Assembly: GCF_002902985.1 (NCBI RefSeq)
Contig: NZ_CP026167.1
Span: 3,286,001 to 3,350,000, forward strand
DNA length: 64,000 nucleotides
Reading direction: 5' to 3'
From: Leclercia sp. LSNIH1
GTDB taxonomy: Bacteria > Pseudomonadota > Gammaproteobacteria > Enterobacterales > Enterobacteriaceae
Shown here one piece after another: positions 36,509-44,983 of this stretch. The notes under the pieces are model-generated. The model was not told where the DNA came from and did no database searches. It worked only from the letters and a program-made list of their open reading frames with translations. Positions within the stretch are counted from its first letter, which is position 1. Every line of letters begins with the position of its first letter. Both the position numbers and the translations under genes were made by a program.

Positions 36509-37272
36509 GCCTGTTAACCGTGCGCAATATGTCCAAACGCTTTGGCGGCCTTACCGCCGTGGATAACGTCTCGCTGTCGATTAATAAGGGCGAGATCTAC
36601 GGCCTGATTGGCCCCAACGGCGCGGGAAAAACCACCTGCTTTAACCTCATCACCGGCCTGTATCCCGCTGACAGCGGTGAGTTCGCCATTGCCGATAAGC
36701 CCTACTTCCCGAACCAGATCGAAAAGGTAACTGCCGCGGGCATCGCCCGTACCTTCCAGAACGTGCGTCTGTTTAACGAGATGTCGGTGCTGGAGAACGT
36801 GATGGTGGGTCGCCACGTGCGCACCCACAACGGGCTCTGGGCGGCGCTGAGCCGTCACAAACGCGCCCGGGCAGAAGAAGCTCAGACCCTCGAGCAGGCC
36901 TGGCACTGGCTGGCCTACACCGGTATTGCGAAGTTTGCCCACTACCGCGCCTGCGATCTGGCTTACGGCCATCAGCGGCGGCTGGAGATCGCCCGCGCGC
37001 TGGCGACCGATCCGCTGCTGCTGGCGCTGGATGAACCCGCCGCCGGGATGAACGCGGCGGAAAAAGTGGCGCTGGGTGAGCTGCTGACCCGTATTCGTGA
37101 CGACGGCAAAACCCTGCTAATGATTGAACACGACGTCAAGCTGGTGATGGGGATTTGCGATCGGCTCACGGTGCTTGATTACGGCAAAACGCTGGCCAGC
37201 GGTACCCCTGACAGCGTGCGTCGCGACCCGGCGGTGATCGCCGCCTGGCTTGGAGGCAATGCCCATGTCTGA
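36505..37272 (+). CDS. Liv-type ABC transporter ATP-binding protein (LivG family)
   Basis: A 255-aa ATPase with Walker A GPNGAGKTT, the LivG signature DLAYGHQRRLEIARALATDP and Walker B LLLALDEPAAGMN, followed by the switch histidine in MIEHDVKLVM. The start is preceded by AAGGAGG, and the gene overlaps its neighbours on both sides. It pairs with the next ATPase to power the LivH/LivM-type channel. Confidence 0.93.
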   Translation: MSLLTVRNMSKRFGGLTAVDNVSLSINKGEIYGLIGPNGAGKTTCFNLITGLYPADSGEFAIADKPYFPNQIEKVTAAGIARTFQNVRLFNEMSVLENVMVGRHVRTHNGLWAALSRHKRARAEEAQTLEQAWHWLAYTGIAKFAHYRACDLAYGHQRRLEIARALATDPLLLALDEPAAGMNAAEKVALGELLTRIRDDGKTLLMIEHDVKLVMGICDRLTVLDYGKTLASGTPDSVRRDPAVIAAWLGGNAHV

Positions 37273-37984
37273 ATTACTGAAAGTGGAACGTCTGGACGTG
37301 CATTACGGTGGTATCCAGGCAGTACGGGATGTCTCCTTTAGCCTGGGTGAAGGCGAACAGGCCACGCTCATTGGGGCTAACGGCGCAGGCAAAAGTTCCA
37401 CCGTGCGGGCCATCACCGGACTGGAGCGTTTTGGCGGTAACATCGAATTTAATGGCAAATCGAACCGCAAACAGAAAGCCGAAGCGCTGCTGCGCGACGG
37501 GCTGGTGATGGTTCCGGAAGGCCGGGGCATCTTCGCCCGCATGACGGTGCTGGAAAACCTGCAGATGGGCGCCTGGCTCCGCCGTGACACTGTCACCGTC
37601 CGGCAGGAGATGAACGCGATTTTCGAACGTTTCCCGCGTCTGGGCGAACGCCAGCACCAGCTGGCCGGACTGCTCTCAGGCGGGGAACAGCAGCTCTTAG
37701 CCCTGAACCGCGCCCTGCTCAGCCGCCCGCGCCTGCTGATCCTCGACGAACCCTCGATGGGCCTGGCGCCCAAAATGGTCGAGAACATTTTCGCCGTCAT
37801 CGCCGGACTGCGCGAGCGCGGCGTGGCGTTGTTGCTGATCGAGCAAAACGCCCGGCTGGCGCTGGAGGTGACCGATCAGGCCTGGGTGATGGACAGCGGC
37901 AGCATCGTTCATCACGGCGAGTCCAGGGCGATGCTCGACGACGACCAGATTGCACAGATTTATTTGGGCGAAATGCCCGCTTAA
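37265..37984 (+). CDS. Liv-type ABC transporter ATP-binding protein (LivF family)
   Basis: A 239-aa ATPase with Walker A GANGAGKSS, LVMVPEGRGIFARMTVLENLQMG (the LivF hallmark), signature LSGGEQQLLALNRALL, Walker B LLILDEPSMGLAPKMV and switch IEQNARLAL. ATG 37265 is chosen because TTGGAGGC lies 8 nt upstream; ATG 37259 and TTG 37250 are in frame but too close to, or overlap, that ribosome site. It overlaps the livG-type gene by 8 nt. Confidence 0.92.
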   Translation: MSELLKVERLDVHYGGIQAVRDVSFSLGEGEQATLIGANGAGKSSTVRAITGLERFGGNIEFNGKSNRKQKAEALLRDGLVMVPEGRGIFARMTVLENLQMGAWLRRDTVTVRQEMNAIFERFPRLGERQHQLAGLLSGGEQQLLALNRALLSRPRLLILDEPSMGLAPKMVENIFAVIAGLRERGVALLLIEQNARLALEVTDQAWVMDSGSIVHHGESRAMLDDDQIAQIYLGEMPA

Positions 37985-38011
37985 CACACCAACCAATATC
38001 AGGGAAAAATA

Positions 38012-39169
38012 ATGAAAACCATTAAAATCAGCGCGCTCAGCGCGGCCATTGTGCTCAGCGGATTTGCCTCTACCGGCGCCTGGGCCGCCGACAGCGAAAC
38101 CGTGGTGATCGGCCTGGCGGGTCCGCTGACCGGCCCGTCTGCCCGTATCGGTAAAGATCTGGAGAATGGCGCGCAGCTGGCGATTGACGATATCAACAAA
38201 CAGCACCCGAGCATCGGCGGCAAGGCGGTGACTTTCAAGCTGCAGTCGGAAGATGACCAGTCGGATCCGCGCACCGCCGTGGCTGTGGCTCAGCGTCTGG
38301 TGGATACCGGCGTGGCAGGCGTAGTCGGCCACTGGAACACCGGCACCAGCATCCCGGCGGCCCGCGTCTATCACGATGCCGGTATCGCTCAGGTGGCCCC
38401 CGTTGCTACCGGTCATGCCTATACCAGACAGGGGTTCGACACCAGCTTCCGCGTGATGGGTCACGACGATGACGGTGGCCAGTTTGCCGGACAGTACGCG
38501 GTAAATACCCTTAAAGCCAAACGCATCGCGGTCATCGACGATCGTACCGCCTTTGGTCAGGGCCTGGCGGATGAGTTTATTAAATCGCTGGAAGCCCAGG
38601 GCGTGAAGATTGTTGACCGCCAGTACGTTGACGACAAAACCGTCGACTTTAGCGCCGTACTGACCGCCATTCGCAGTAAGAACGCCGATCTGATCTTCTT
38701 CGGCGGCGTGGACAGCCAGGCGGCACCGCTGGCACGTCGTATCAAACAGCTGGGTATGAAGACGACCCTGATGGGCGCAGGCGGCTTTGTCAGCCAGACC
38801 TTCCTGCAGCTGGCGCAGAAAGAGGGTGAAGGCGTTGTCGCGCTGGAGCCGGGCCTGCCGGTGGATCAGATGCCGGGCGGCAAGACCTTCGAGCAGGCAT
38901 ACCAGTCCCGCTACCACACCCATATTGAACTTCATGCCCCGTTCGCCTATGACGCCACCCGCGTACTGGTTGCCGCGATGGAAAAAGCCGACTCGGTTGA
39001 TCCGGCAGAGTACCTGCCTGCCCTGCGCGCCATCAGCTACTCCGGCGTCACCGGGCAGATCGCCTTTGACGATCAGGGCAACCTGAAGGCCCCGTCCTTC
39101 ACCGTCTATAAAGTGGTCGATGGCAAATGGCAGCCGCAGACCGTGCTCGGCGGCGCAAAAGCTAAGTAA
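38012..39169 (+). CDS. Periplasmic substrate-binding protein (LivJ/LivK family)
   Basis: A 385-aa binding protein with a signal peptide (cleavage after GAWA, near residue 25) and the type I periplasmic fold: VVIGLAGPLTGPSARIGKDLENGAQLAIDDIN, then TGVAGVVGHWNTGTSIPAARVYHDAGI and VIDDRTAFGQGLADEF. It captures the substrate for the upstream permeases. The family binds amino acids and amides; the following thiazoline hydrolase suggests a cyclic or carbamoylated cysteine precursor as ligand (inference). Confidence 0.9.
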   Translation: MKTIKISALSAAIVLSGFASTGAWAADSETVVIGLAGPLTGPSARIGKDLENGAQLAIDDINKQHPSIGGKAVTFKLQSEDDQSDPRTAVAVAQRLVDTGVAGVVGHWNTGTSIPAARVYHDAGIAQVAPVATGHAYTRQGFDTSFRVMGHDDDGGQFAGQYAVNTLKAKRIAVIDDRTAFGQGLADEFIKSLEAQGVKIVDRQYVDDKTVDFSAVLTAIRSKNADLIFFGGVDSQAAPLARRIKQLGMKTTLMGAGGFVSQTFLQLAQKEGEGVVALEPGLPVDQMPGGKTFEQAYQSRYHTHIELHAPFAYDATRVLVAAMEKADSVDPAEYLPALRAISYSGVTGQIAFDDQGNLKAPSFTVYKVVDGKWQPQTVLGGAKAK

Positions 39170-39186
39170 CGCAGTGAGGCAATGTG

Positions 39187-39669
39187 ATGAGTGATAATAA
39201 TGAGCTGGGCATTCTTGCCCGCCGCAAAATTGAAGCAGAAATTATTAAACCAATTTATGAAATCCTGGTGCGTGAGATCGGCAAGTCCCGCGCCCAGGCG
39301 GTGATTGGCGAGGCCATTGAGCAGGCCGCCATTAATGCGGGCAAAGAATTTGCCCGCAAGGAGCCAAACGGCGCGGACGTGAAGAGCTTTATTGCTCTGC
39401 AGTATCTGTGGGAGAAGGATAACGCTCTCGACGTGAAGGTGATCGACGCCGACGACCAGCAGTACAACTACAACGTGACCCGCTGCCGCTATGCCGAGAT
39501 GTATCACGAGATGGGCCTCGGCGAGATCGGCCATCTGCTGTCGTGCGCCCGGGATGAGAAATTCATCGTCGGCTACGCGCCGGACGTGGAGCTGACCCGC
39601 ACCACCACCATTATGCAGGGCGGCGCATGCTGCGACTTCCGCTACCGCAGCACGAAGGACAAAGCATGA
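39187..39669 (+). CDS. L-2-amino-thiazoline-4-carboxylic acid hydrolase family protein
   Basis: A 160-aa soluble protein of the ATC hydrolase family (Pfam ATC_hydrolase). In Pseudomonas this enzyme opens L-2-amino-delta2-thiazoline-4-carboxylate to N-carbamoyl-L-cysteine. Family features are the conserved cysteines in NVTRCRYAEMY (Cys100), HLLSCARDE (Cys120) and the terminal QGGACCDFRYR. ATG 39187, with GAGG upstream, is preferred over GTG 39184. Its stop overlaps the next start (ATGA), coupling it to the carbamoylase-type gene, which would perform the next step. Activity on this exact substrate is inferred. Confidence 0.85.
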   Translation: MSDNNELGILARRKIEAEIIKPIYEILVREIGKSRAQAVIGEAIEQAAINAGKEFARKEPNGADVKSFIALQYLWEKDNALDVKVIDADDQQYNYNVTRCRYAEMYHEMGLGEIGHLLSCARDEKFIVGYAPDVELTRTTTIMQGGACCDFRYRSTKDKA

Positions 39670-40892
39670 TCCGCGTTAATGCAGACCGTTTGTGGTCTAC
39701 GCTCGAGACGATGGCGCAGATCGGCGGCACCCCCGCCGGCGGGGTGACCCGCCTGGCGCTAAGCGAGGAAGACCGTATTGCCCGCAACCTGCTGCGCGAG
39801 TGGGCACTGGAGGCCGGTTTTAGCTGCGAAGTGGACAGCATGGGCAACATGTTTATCCGCCGCGCCGGTAAAAACCCGGCGCTGCCCCCGGTGATGACCG
39901 GTTCCCACGTGGATTCCCAGCCGCTCGGCGGCAACTATGACGGGATCTACGGCGTGCTGGCCGGGCTGGAGCTGCTGCGCACCCTGAACGATCGTCAGGT
40001 AGAAACCGAGCGCGATATCGTGCTGGTGAACTGGACCAACGAAGAAGGCGCGCGCTTTGCCCCGGCGATGCTCGCCTCCGGGGTCTGGGCGGGTCAACTT
40101 TCCGAAGCCTTTGCTTACGCCAGGATGGACAGCAAACAGATCACCGTTCGCGACGCCCTTGAGGCCATCGGCTATCGTGGCCCCCGCCCTGCCCGCGCCT
40201 TCCCGATCCACGCCTGCTATGAGCTGCATATCGAACAGGGGCCTATTCTGGAAGACGAAGCCATCGATATCGGCCTGGTGCGTGCGGCGATGGGTCAGCG
40301 CTGGTTTACCCTTACCCTCGACGGGTTTGCCGCACATGCGGGCACCACGCCAATGCACAGCCGCCGCGATGCGTTGACCGCTTTTGCGGAGCTGGCGCTG
40401 AAGGTGGAGGCGATCGGTTATCAACATGCCCCGGACGGGCGTGCCACCATCGGCATGGTGAACGTAACCCCGAATTCACGAAACGTCGTCCCGTCCCGGG
40501 TGGTGTGCAGCGTAGAATTCCGCCATCCGCTCAGCGAGGCGCTGGAGGCGATGGAAACCGCGCTGCATCAGGCGGCTGCAGGCCTTTCGGCGCGTGGCGT
40601 GAGTGCCAGCGTCGAGCGCATCTTCGACTATGCACCGATCGCCTTTGATGAAACCTGTCTTGTCCGAACGGAACAGGCTGTGGCCGCGCTGGGCTATTCA
40701 TCAAAATCGATGGTATCCGGCGCCGGGCACGATACCTGTTACGTCAGCAAAATCGCGCCTGCCAGCATGATCTTTATCCCCTGCGTGAAGGGTATTAGCC
40801 ATAACGAAGCGGAAAAGATTCATCCGGAATGGTCAGAAAAAGGGGCCAATGTGTTGCTGCATAGCGTGCTGAGTGCGGCGCAGGAGACATAA
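39666..40892 (+). CDS. M20 family amidohydrolase (N-carbamoyl-L-amino acid / N-carbamoyl-cysteine type)
   Basis: A 408-aa zinc or manganese peptidase-fold enzyme of the hydantoinase/carbamoylase branch. Metal and catalytic motifs: TGSHVDSQPLGGNYDGIYGVLAGLE (His81, Asp92), WTNEEGARFAPAMLASGVWAG (Glu126/127), CYELHIEQGP, and the C-terminal FIPCVKGISHNEAEKIHPE. The family includes L-carbamoylases, ureidoglycolate and allantoate amidohydrolases and beta-ureidopropionase. Coupled to an ATC hydrolase, its natural substrate is probably N-carbamoyl-L-cysteine, yielding L-cysteine, CO2 and ammonia. No ATC racemase is present. Confidence 0.88.
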   Translation: MIRVNADRLWSTLETMAQIGGTPAGGVTRLALSEEDRIARNLLREWALEAGFSCEVDSMGNMFIRRAGKNPALPPVMTGSHVDSQPLGGNYDGIYGVLAGLELLRTLNDRQVETERDIVLVNWTNEEGARFAPAMLASGVWAGQLSEAFAYARMDSKQITVRDALEAIGYRGPRPARAFPIHACYELHIEQGPILEDEAIDIGLVRAAMGQRWFTLTLDGFAAHAGTTPMHSRRDALTAFAELALKVEAIGYQHAPDGRATIGMVNVTPNSRNVVPSRVVCSVEFRHPLSEALEAMETALHQAAAGLSARGVSASVERIFDYAPIAFDETCLVRTEQAVAALGYSSKSMVSGAGHDTCYVSKIAPASMIFIPCVKGISHNEAEKIHPEWSEKGANVLLHSVLSAAQET

Positions 40893-40901
40893 ACAGGCAC
40901 T

Positions 40902-40924
40902 TTCCCCGGCCAACGGCCGGGGAA
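40902..40924. terminator. Hairpin between two convergent ABC operons
   Basis: Perfect 10-bp stem TTCCCCGGCC / GGCCGGGGAA with an AAC loop, 10 nt after the carbamoylase stop. No T-run, so the terminator role is probable rather than certain. Confidence 0.6.
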
Positions 40925-40967
40925 CCATTAATCGAAAACGCTTACAGTATGTTGTAACTAATTGCGG

Positions 40968-41789
40968 TTATTTCCCCAGCTTCGACAGCATCTCCGGGCG
41001 CATAAATTTATGGATCACCAACATAAAGATCACCGACGGCACCAGCAGAATCAGCGCCGTAATGGAGGACATCTGATAATTTCCCGACATGCTGGCGGTA
41101 TAGAGCAGTATTGGCAGCGTGTTGATCTCCGGCGCGCCGACAAAGAACGTGGCGGTAAACTCATCCAGCGACTCAAGAAAGACAAAGATACTGGCGGCAA
41201 TCAACCCGGGGGCGGCCTGCGGCAGGATGATATGGAAAAAGGTGTAGACCGGCCCGGCGCCCAGATTGCGTGACGCCCGCGCCAGCAGCGGATCGAGCGC
41301 CGAGAACGCCGCGACGCTTATCCAGATGGAGTACATCAGCCCGTGCACGCTGTGCACCAGCACTACCCCGGCAATCGTCCCGTTCAACCCCCACTGGTAG
41401 AACAGCCGCGCCACGTTCATATAGACCGTCAGGTTCGGGAAAGCCTGCGGGATCAAAAACAGCAGCATAAAGAAGGCGCGGCACGGCATGGACCGGTGCG
41501 AAAGTGCGTACCCTGCCGGGATTGAAATCAGCAGACACACCACCACCGACAGAAGGGCTATCAGGACGCTGATGGACAACGAACCGGAGACGTCACTGTA
41601 AGGGCTAAAAACCTGCCCCCAGTACTTCAGCCCCCACTGACTGGGCAAGGTGTGCGGGAAAAACCAGCTCTCCGCCACCGTCCAGATCAGCAGGTTCAGC
41701 AGCGGGCCAAACAGCGCCAGCACCAGAAAGGTAAGCAGCAGGGTTTGCAGAATAAAGCTACCGCGAACTCTATTAAACAGCGTGTTCAT
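40968..41789 (-). CDS. ABC transporter permease (PotC-like)
   Basis: A 273-aa inner-membrane permease of the spermidine/putrescine/Fe/phosphonate (MetI-like) group, with about six helices and the EAA loop ASRNLGAGPVYTFFHIILPQAAPGL. ATG 41789 shares one base with the stop of the preceding permease gene; the frame is open further upstream inside that gene. It is the last of four genes transcribed leftward: ATPase, binding protein, permease, permease. Confidence 0.9.
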   Translation of the reverse strand: MNTLFNRVRGSFILQTLLLTFLVLALFGPLLNLLIWTVAESWFFPHTLPSQWGLKYWGQVFSPYSDVSGSLSISVLIALLSVVVCLLISIPAGYALSHRSMPCRAFFMLLFLIPQAFPNLTVYMNVARLFYQWGLNGTIAGVVLVHSVHGLMYSIWISVAAFSALDPLLARASRNLGAGPVYTFFHIILPQAAPGLIAASIFVFLESLDEFTATFFVGAPEINTLPILLYTASMSGNYQMSSITALILLVPSVIFMLVIHKFMRPEMLSKLGK

Positions 41790-42616
41790 CAGGGGTTTCC
41801 TTTTGCATTCAGGCTGTGGCGCAGATAGAACCAGGACATCGCGGCGCACATCAGGTACGAGATGACCCCCATCGCATTGGCAACCGGATAGTCGCCATAC
41901 GAGTTGACGCGAAATGCCATATCAACGGTCATCATTGTTGGGGCGCCAGTGCCGATCATCAGAGGAACTGACAACACCGACATCATGGTGACCGTCGATA
42001 ACACCATCGCGATGCCAATGGTCGGCAACACCTGGGGCAAAATAATGTCGAACAGGATACGCACCCGGGAGGCACCGAGGTTTTTCGCCGCCAGAATATG
42101 GGTAGACTCCACCGCCGCCATGGCGCCGCTAATCAGCAGCGTGGTAAAGGCCATCTGTTTCCAGACAAAGGTAATAATGATCCCGCTCCAGCCCAGCAGC
42201 GAGGTGGTCTCCATCGGCGTCATTACGCCGAGGGCAACCAGGGAATTGTTCATCAGGCCGTTTTTTGCCAGGAAGGTCCGCATCATCTGCGCGGCAACGA
42301 TGAATGGGATAAACAGCGGCAGGCGGTATAAAAAGGCCAGCGCTTTAACGAGACGACGACAGGGCGAGAGCACAATCACGGCGGAAATAATGATGGAGAG
42401 CAGCGCCAGGATCGCCAGTGAAACCAGCACAATGATCAGGGTAAAGAGAATATCGTTCGAATAGAGGCTAAACACTTTTTCAAAGTGCGCCAGCGTCAAA
42501 CCTGTTTCATGGGTAAAAGCCGAAATAAGCGAATAGCCCAGCGGCCAGAGAAAGAAGATGCCAATCATCAGCGTCGCCGGAAGAACCAGCAGGAAAGCGT
42601 TAAATGTCTGTCGCAT
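41789..42616 (-). CDS. ABC transporter permease (PotB-like)
   Basis: A 275-aa MetI-like permease with about six helices and the EAA loop AAKNLGASRVRILFDIILPQVLPTIG. It forms the channel with the following permease. It begins 54 nt after the binding-protein gene; a strong hairpin lies in that gap and probably lowers permease expression relative to the binding protein. Confidence 0.9.
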   Translation of the reverse strand: MRQTFNAFLLVLPATLMIGIFFLWPLGYSLISAFTHETGLTLAHFEKVFSLYSNDILFTLIIVLVSLAILALLSIIISAVIVLSPCRRLVKALAFLYRLPLFIPFIVAAQMMRTFLAKNGLMNNSLVALGVMTPMETTSLLGWSGIIITFVWKQMAFTTLLISGAMAAVESTHILAAKNLGASRVRILFDIILPQVLPTIGIAMVLSTVTMMSVLSVPLMIGTGAPTMMTVDMAFRVNSYGDYPVANAMGVISYLMCAAMSWFYLRHSLNAKGNP

Positions 42617-42634
42617 GAATAATCACCGCTAAAG

Positions 42635-42660
42635 GTGCCTGGCAATATTCTGCCAGGCAC
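42635..42660. terminator. Intraoperonic hairpin between binding-protein and permease genes
   Basis: Perfect 10-bp stem GTGCCTGGCA / TGCCAGGCAC with a six-nt loop, 9 nt after the binding-protein stop. No T-run. Such hairpins stabilise the upstream mRNA part and cause partial read-through. Confidence 0.7.
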
Positions 42661-42669
42661 GCCATACCC

Positions 42670-43815
42670 TCAGTTCGAAACCTGGCTCTCATAACCTTCT
42701 TTGATAGCGTCAAAGTAGGGTTTGAGAGGGAAACTTTTGCCGTTCTCCGATAAAGTTTCTGGCGAAATTTCCGCGAACAGCTTCTGCCACGTCGCATCAT
42801 CCAGCGCCCCCTTCACATATTTCGCGTCGATGCCCGGGTACCAGTTAAATTGCTTCACGATCCCCTCCGCCTGAATCTCCGGGCTGGTCGCCAGCTCGAT
42901 AAACTCCTGCGCCAGTTTTGCCTGGGTGGCTTTGGCCGGGATGACGTAATACATTGGCTGCCCCGGCATACCGGGTGCGATTAAGGTAAGCTTGATGGAC
43001 GGCGGCAGCTTGCCCTGATCTTTCCAGCTGTAGAACATATCCACCCATACCGGCCCCATAGCGATTTCGCCCCGGCTGAGCATATCCAGCGTCCCGGCAT
43101 TGCCCGGGGTAAAGGTGACGTTTTTATTAAATGCTTTCAGCTTCGTCCAGGCCGGGCCCCACTCTTTTTCAACCCCTTTATCATACGGCAGCGCGGTAAG
43201 GCGCTCGGCTGGCGTGCCATAGGCGTAGATCCAGCCCACCACAAAGCTCACGCCTGACATACCGTTTTTGATGCCGTTATAGCCGAAGGCTTTGGGATTT
43301 TTTTCCGACCACTGCACCAGCTCGTCATAAGATTTCGGCGGAGTGGTGATGAGATCGCTGTTGTAAGCCATCGCCGTCTGGCTCAGGAACATAGGCATCA
43401 CGTAGCCGTCAACGTTGACCCCCAGGGCGTTTTTAGCGTTCTCTGCGGTGGTCATGGTGCCGGTTTTCACCGCCTGGCGGTAATTCTCAAGCAGCCCTTT
43501 CTCTACCAGCTGGCCGCCTGCGGCCTGATGGACCACCGCCACATCTATATCCCAGCTTTTCGCGCTGCTCTGCGCCTGCGCCGTCAGCTTTTCAACGATC
43601 TTATTTGATCCGGCATCGCCGGGCCCGGTGCCGACCACCTGCACTTTTACTCCCGGATGGGTGGCTTCAAATTTCGGCCCCAGCCAGGTTTTGACGTAAT
43701 CCACCATATTCTGGTCCCCGGCGGTGGCAACGTTAAGTACCGTTTCGGCATGCGCAGCGTGCAGGCAGCCCAGATAAAGTGCGGCAGTGATAGCCATTTT
43801 TGTTTTTACGGACAT
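42670..43815 (-). CDS. ABC transporter substrate-binding protein (PotD/YnjB-like)
   Basis: A 381-aa periplasmic binding protein with signal MSVKTKMAITAALYLGCLHAAHA, then ETVLNVATAGDQNM. The type II fold carries MAYNSDLITTPPKSYDELVQWSEKNPKAFGYNG and GEIAMGPVWVDMFYSW; such proteins bind polyamines, iron, phosphonates or sugar phosphates. Close paralogues of the substrate site cannot be judged by eye, so the ligand is unknown. ATG 43815 follows GGGGAT; the frame is open far upstream but those residues do not resemble a signal. Confidence 0.88.
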   Translation of the reverse strand: MSVKTKMAITAALYLGCLHAAHAETVLNVATAGDQNMVDYVKTWLGPKFEATHPGVKVQVVGTGPGDAGSNKIVEKLTAQAQSSAKSWDIDVAVVHQAAGGQLVEKGLLENYRQAVKTGTMTTAENAKNALGVNVDGYVMPMFLSQTAMAYNSDLITTPPKSYDELVQWSEKNPKAFGYNGIKNGMSGVSFVVGWIYAYGTPAERLTALPYDKGVEKEWGPAWTKLKAFNKNVTFTPGNAGTLDMLSRGEIAMGPVWVDMFYSWKDQGKLPPSIKLTLIAPGMPGQPMYYVIPAKATQAKLAQEFIELATSPEIQAEGIVKQFNWYPGIDAKYVKGALDDATWQKLFAEISPETLSENGKSFPLKPYFDAIKEGYESQVSN

Positions 43816-43849
43816 GATTGATCCCCAGAAAAGTGTGTGTCGGTTGGCA

Positions 43850-44833
43850 TTACAAAGCAGGTTCAAAGGCATGGAGCGCAGCATCAGGCACATGCAGCAC
43901 CACTGGCGAACGGTCAGGCCAGCATGTTGCTGAGTCTGCGAGTAAGATCTTTCCACCACAGCGCACGCTGTGCCGGTAGTGATGACCTAAGAAGGCACTC
44001 TCCTCAACAATCCCTTCGAGGGTTAATCCTCCCGGCGCGGACGGCAGTGCGGCATGCATGGCGATATCGGCGCTGCGAAAATAGAGCGTTCTCCCCTGCC
44101 CCTCATCAGGTGTGATGCAGTTATCCGCCCCCATAAAATCGGCGACAAAAGGCGTTGCCGGGCGGTGGTAAATTGCCTCCGGGGTGCCGATCTGTTCGAT
44201 GCGACCGTTATTGAGCACGGCAATTCTGTCGGCCATCACCAGCGCTTCCTGCTGGTCGTGAGTGACGATCAGCGAGGTGAAGCCGAGTCTCTTTTGTAGC
44301 GCTTTGATCTCATGGCGCACATTGAGGCGCACTTTGGCATCCAGGTTCGACAGGGGCTCATCGAGCACCAGCACATCGGGTTCAATTGCCAGCGCCCGGG
44401 CCAGGGCAACCCGCTGACGCTGACCGCCAGAAAGGGCCGTTACCTTTATTTCCGCATAACCTTCGAGGTTAATTATTTTTAATAGCGCCTGCACCCGACG
44501 GGTTATTTCCTCTTTTTTAACGCGACGGACTTTTAATCCGTAACCGATATTTTGCGCGACCGTCAAATGCGGCCACAAGGCATAACTCTGAAACACCATG
44601 GTGATATTTCGCTGTTCCGGGGAGCTATGGGTGATATCCCGGCCATTAATCGCCACGGTACCGGAGTGCACGGGTAAAAAACCGCATAACGCATTGAGCA
44701 GTGTCGTCTTTCCGCAGCCAGAGGGGCCGAGAAGCGCGATCATCTCGCCCTTACCGACCGCCAGATGGATATCGTGAAGGACAATATTATTCCCGTAGGC
44801 AACTTTCAGTTTATCTATTTGCAAATAACTCAC
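43850..44833 (-). CDS. ABC transporter ATP-binding protein (PotA/FbpC-like)
   Basis: A 327-aa ATPase: Walker A GPSGCGKTT, Q-loop VFQSYALWPHLTVAQNI, signature LSGGQRQRVALARALAIEP, Walker B VLVLDEPLSNLDAKVR, switch IVTHDQQEA, and a C-terminal TOBE-like regulatory domain (about 240-327). It leads the operon and is divergent from the metallohydrolase/LacI pair, with a 150-nt promoter region between that holds a perfect palindrome. Confidence 0.92.
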   Translation of the reverse strand: MSYLQIDKLKVAYGNNIVLHDIHLAVGKGEMIALLGPSGCGKTTLLNALCGFLPVHSGTVAINGRDITHSSPEQRNITMVFQSYALWPHLTVAQNIGYGLKVRRVKKEEITRRVQALLKIINLEGYAEIKVTALSGGQRQRVALARALAIEPDVLVLDEPLSNLDAKVRLNVRHEIKALQKRLGFTSLIVTHDQQEALVMADRIAVLNNGRIEQIGTPEAIYHRPATPFVADFMGADNCITPDEGQGRTLYFRSADIAMHAALPSAPGGLTLEGIVEESAFLGHHYRHSVRCGGKILLADSATCWPDRSPVVLHVPDAALHAFEPAL

Positions 44834-44863
44834 GCACGATCCCTTAATTCTTTCACGTCGCCG

Positions 44864-44879
44864 ATGAACACGTGTTCAT
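44864..44879. promoter_or_regulatory. Perfect 16-bp palindrome, likely LacI-family operator
   Basis: ATGAACACGTGTTCAT is a perfect palindrome with the central CG typical of LacI/PurR-family operators. It lies 31 nt upstream of the ABC ATPase start and 105 nt upstream of the metallohydrolase start. The LacI-type regulator at 45739 is the obvious candidate to bind it. Confidence 0.75.
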
Positions 44880-44983
44880 TTTTTTGTAAAAAAAACGCAA
44901 CGTTCCAGCGCCATTATGTGCGCCTACTGTGTCGTCTGTTTGTGACAATTTGATTAAGTCCGCAAAAATTTTGGTGAGGCGAA

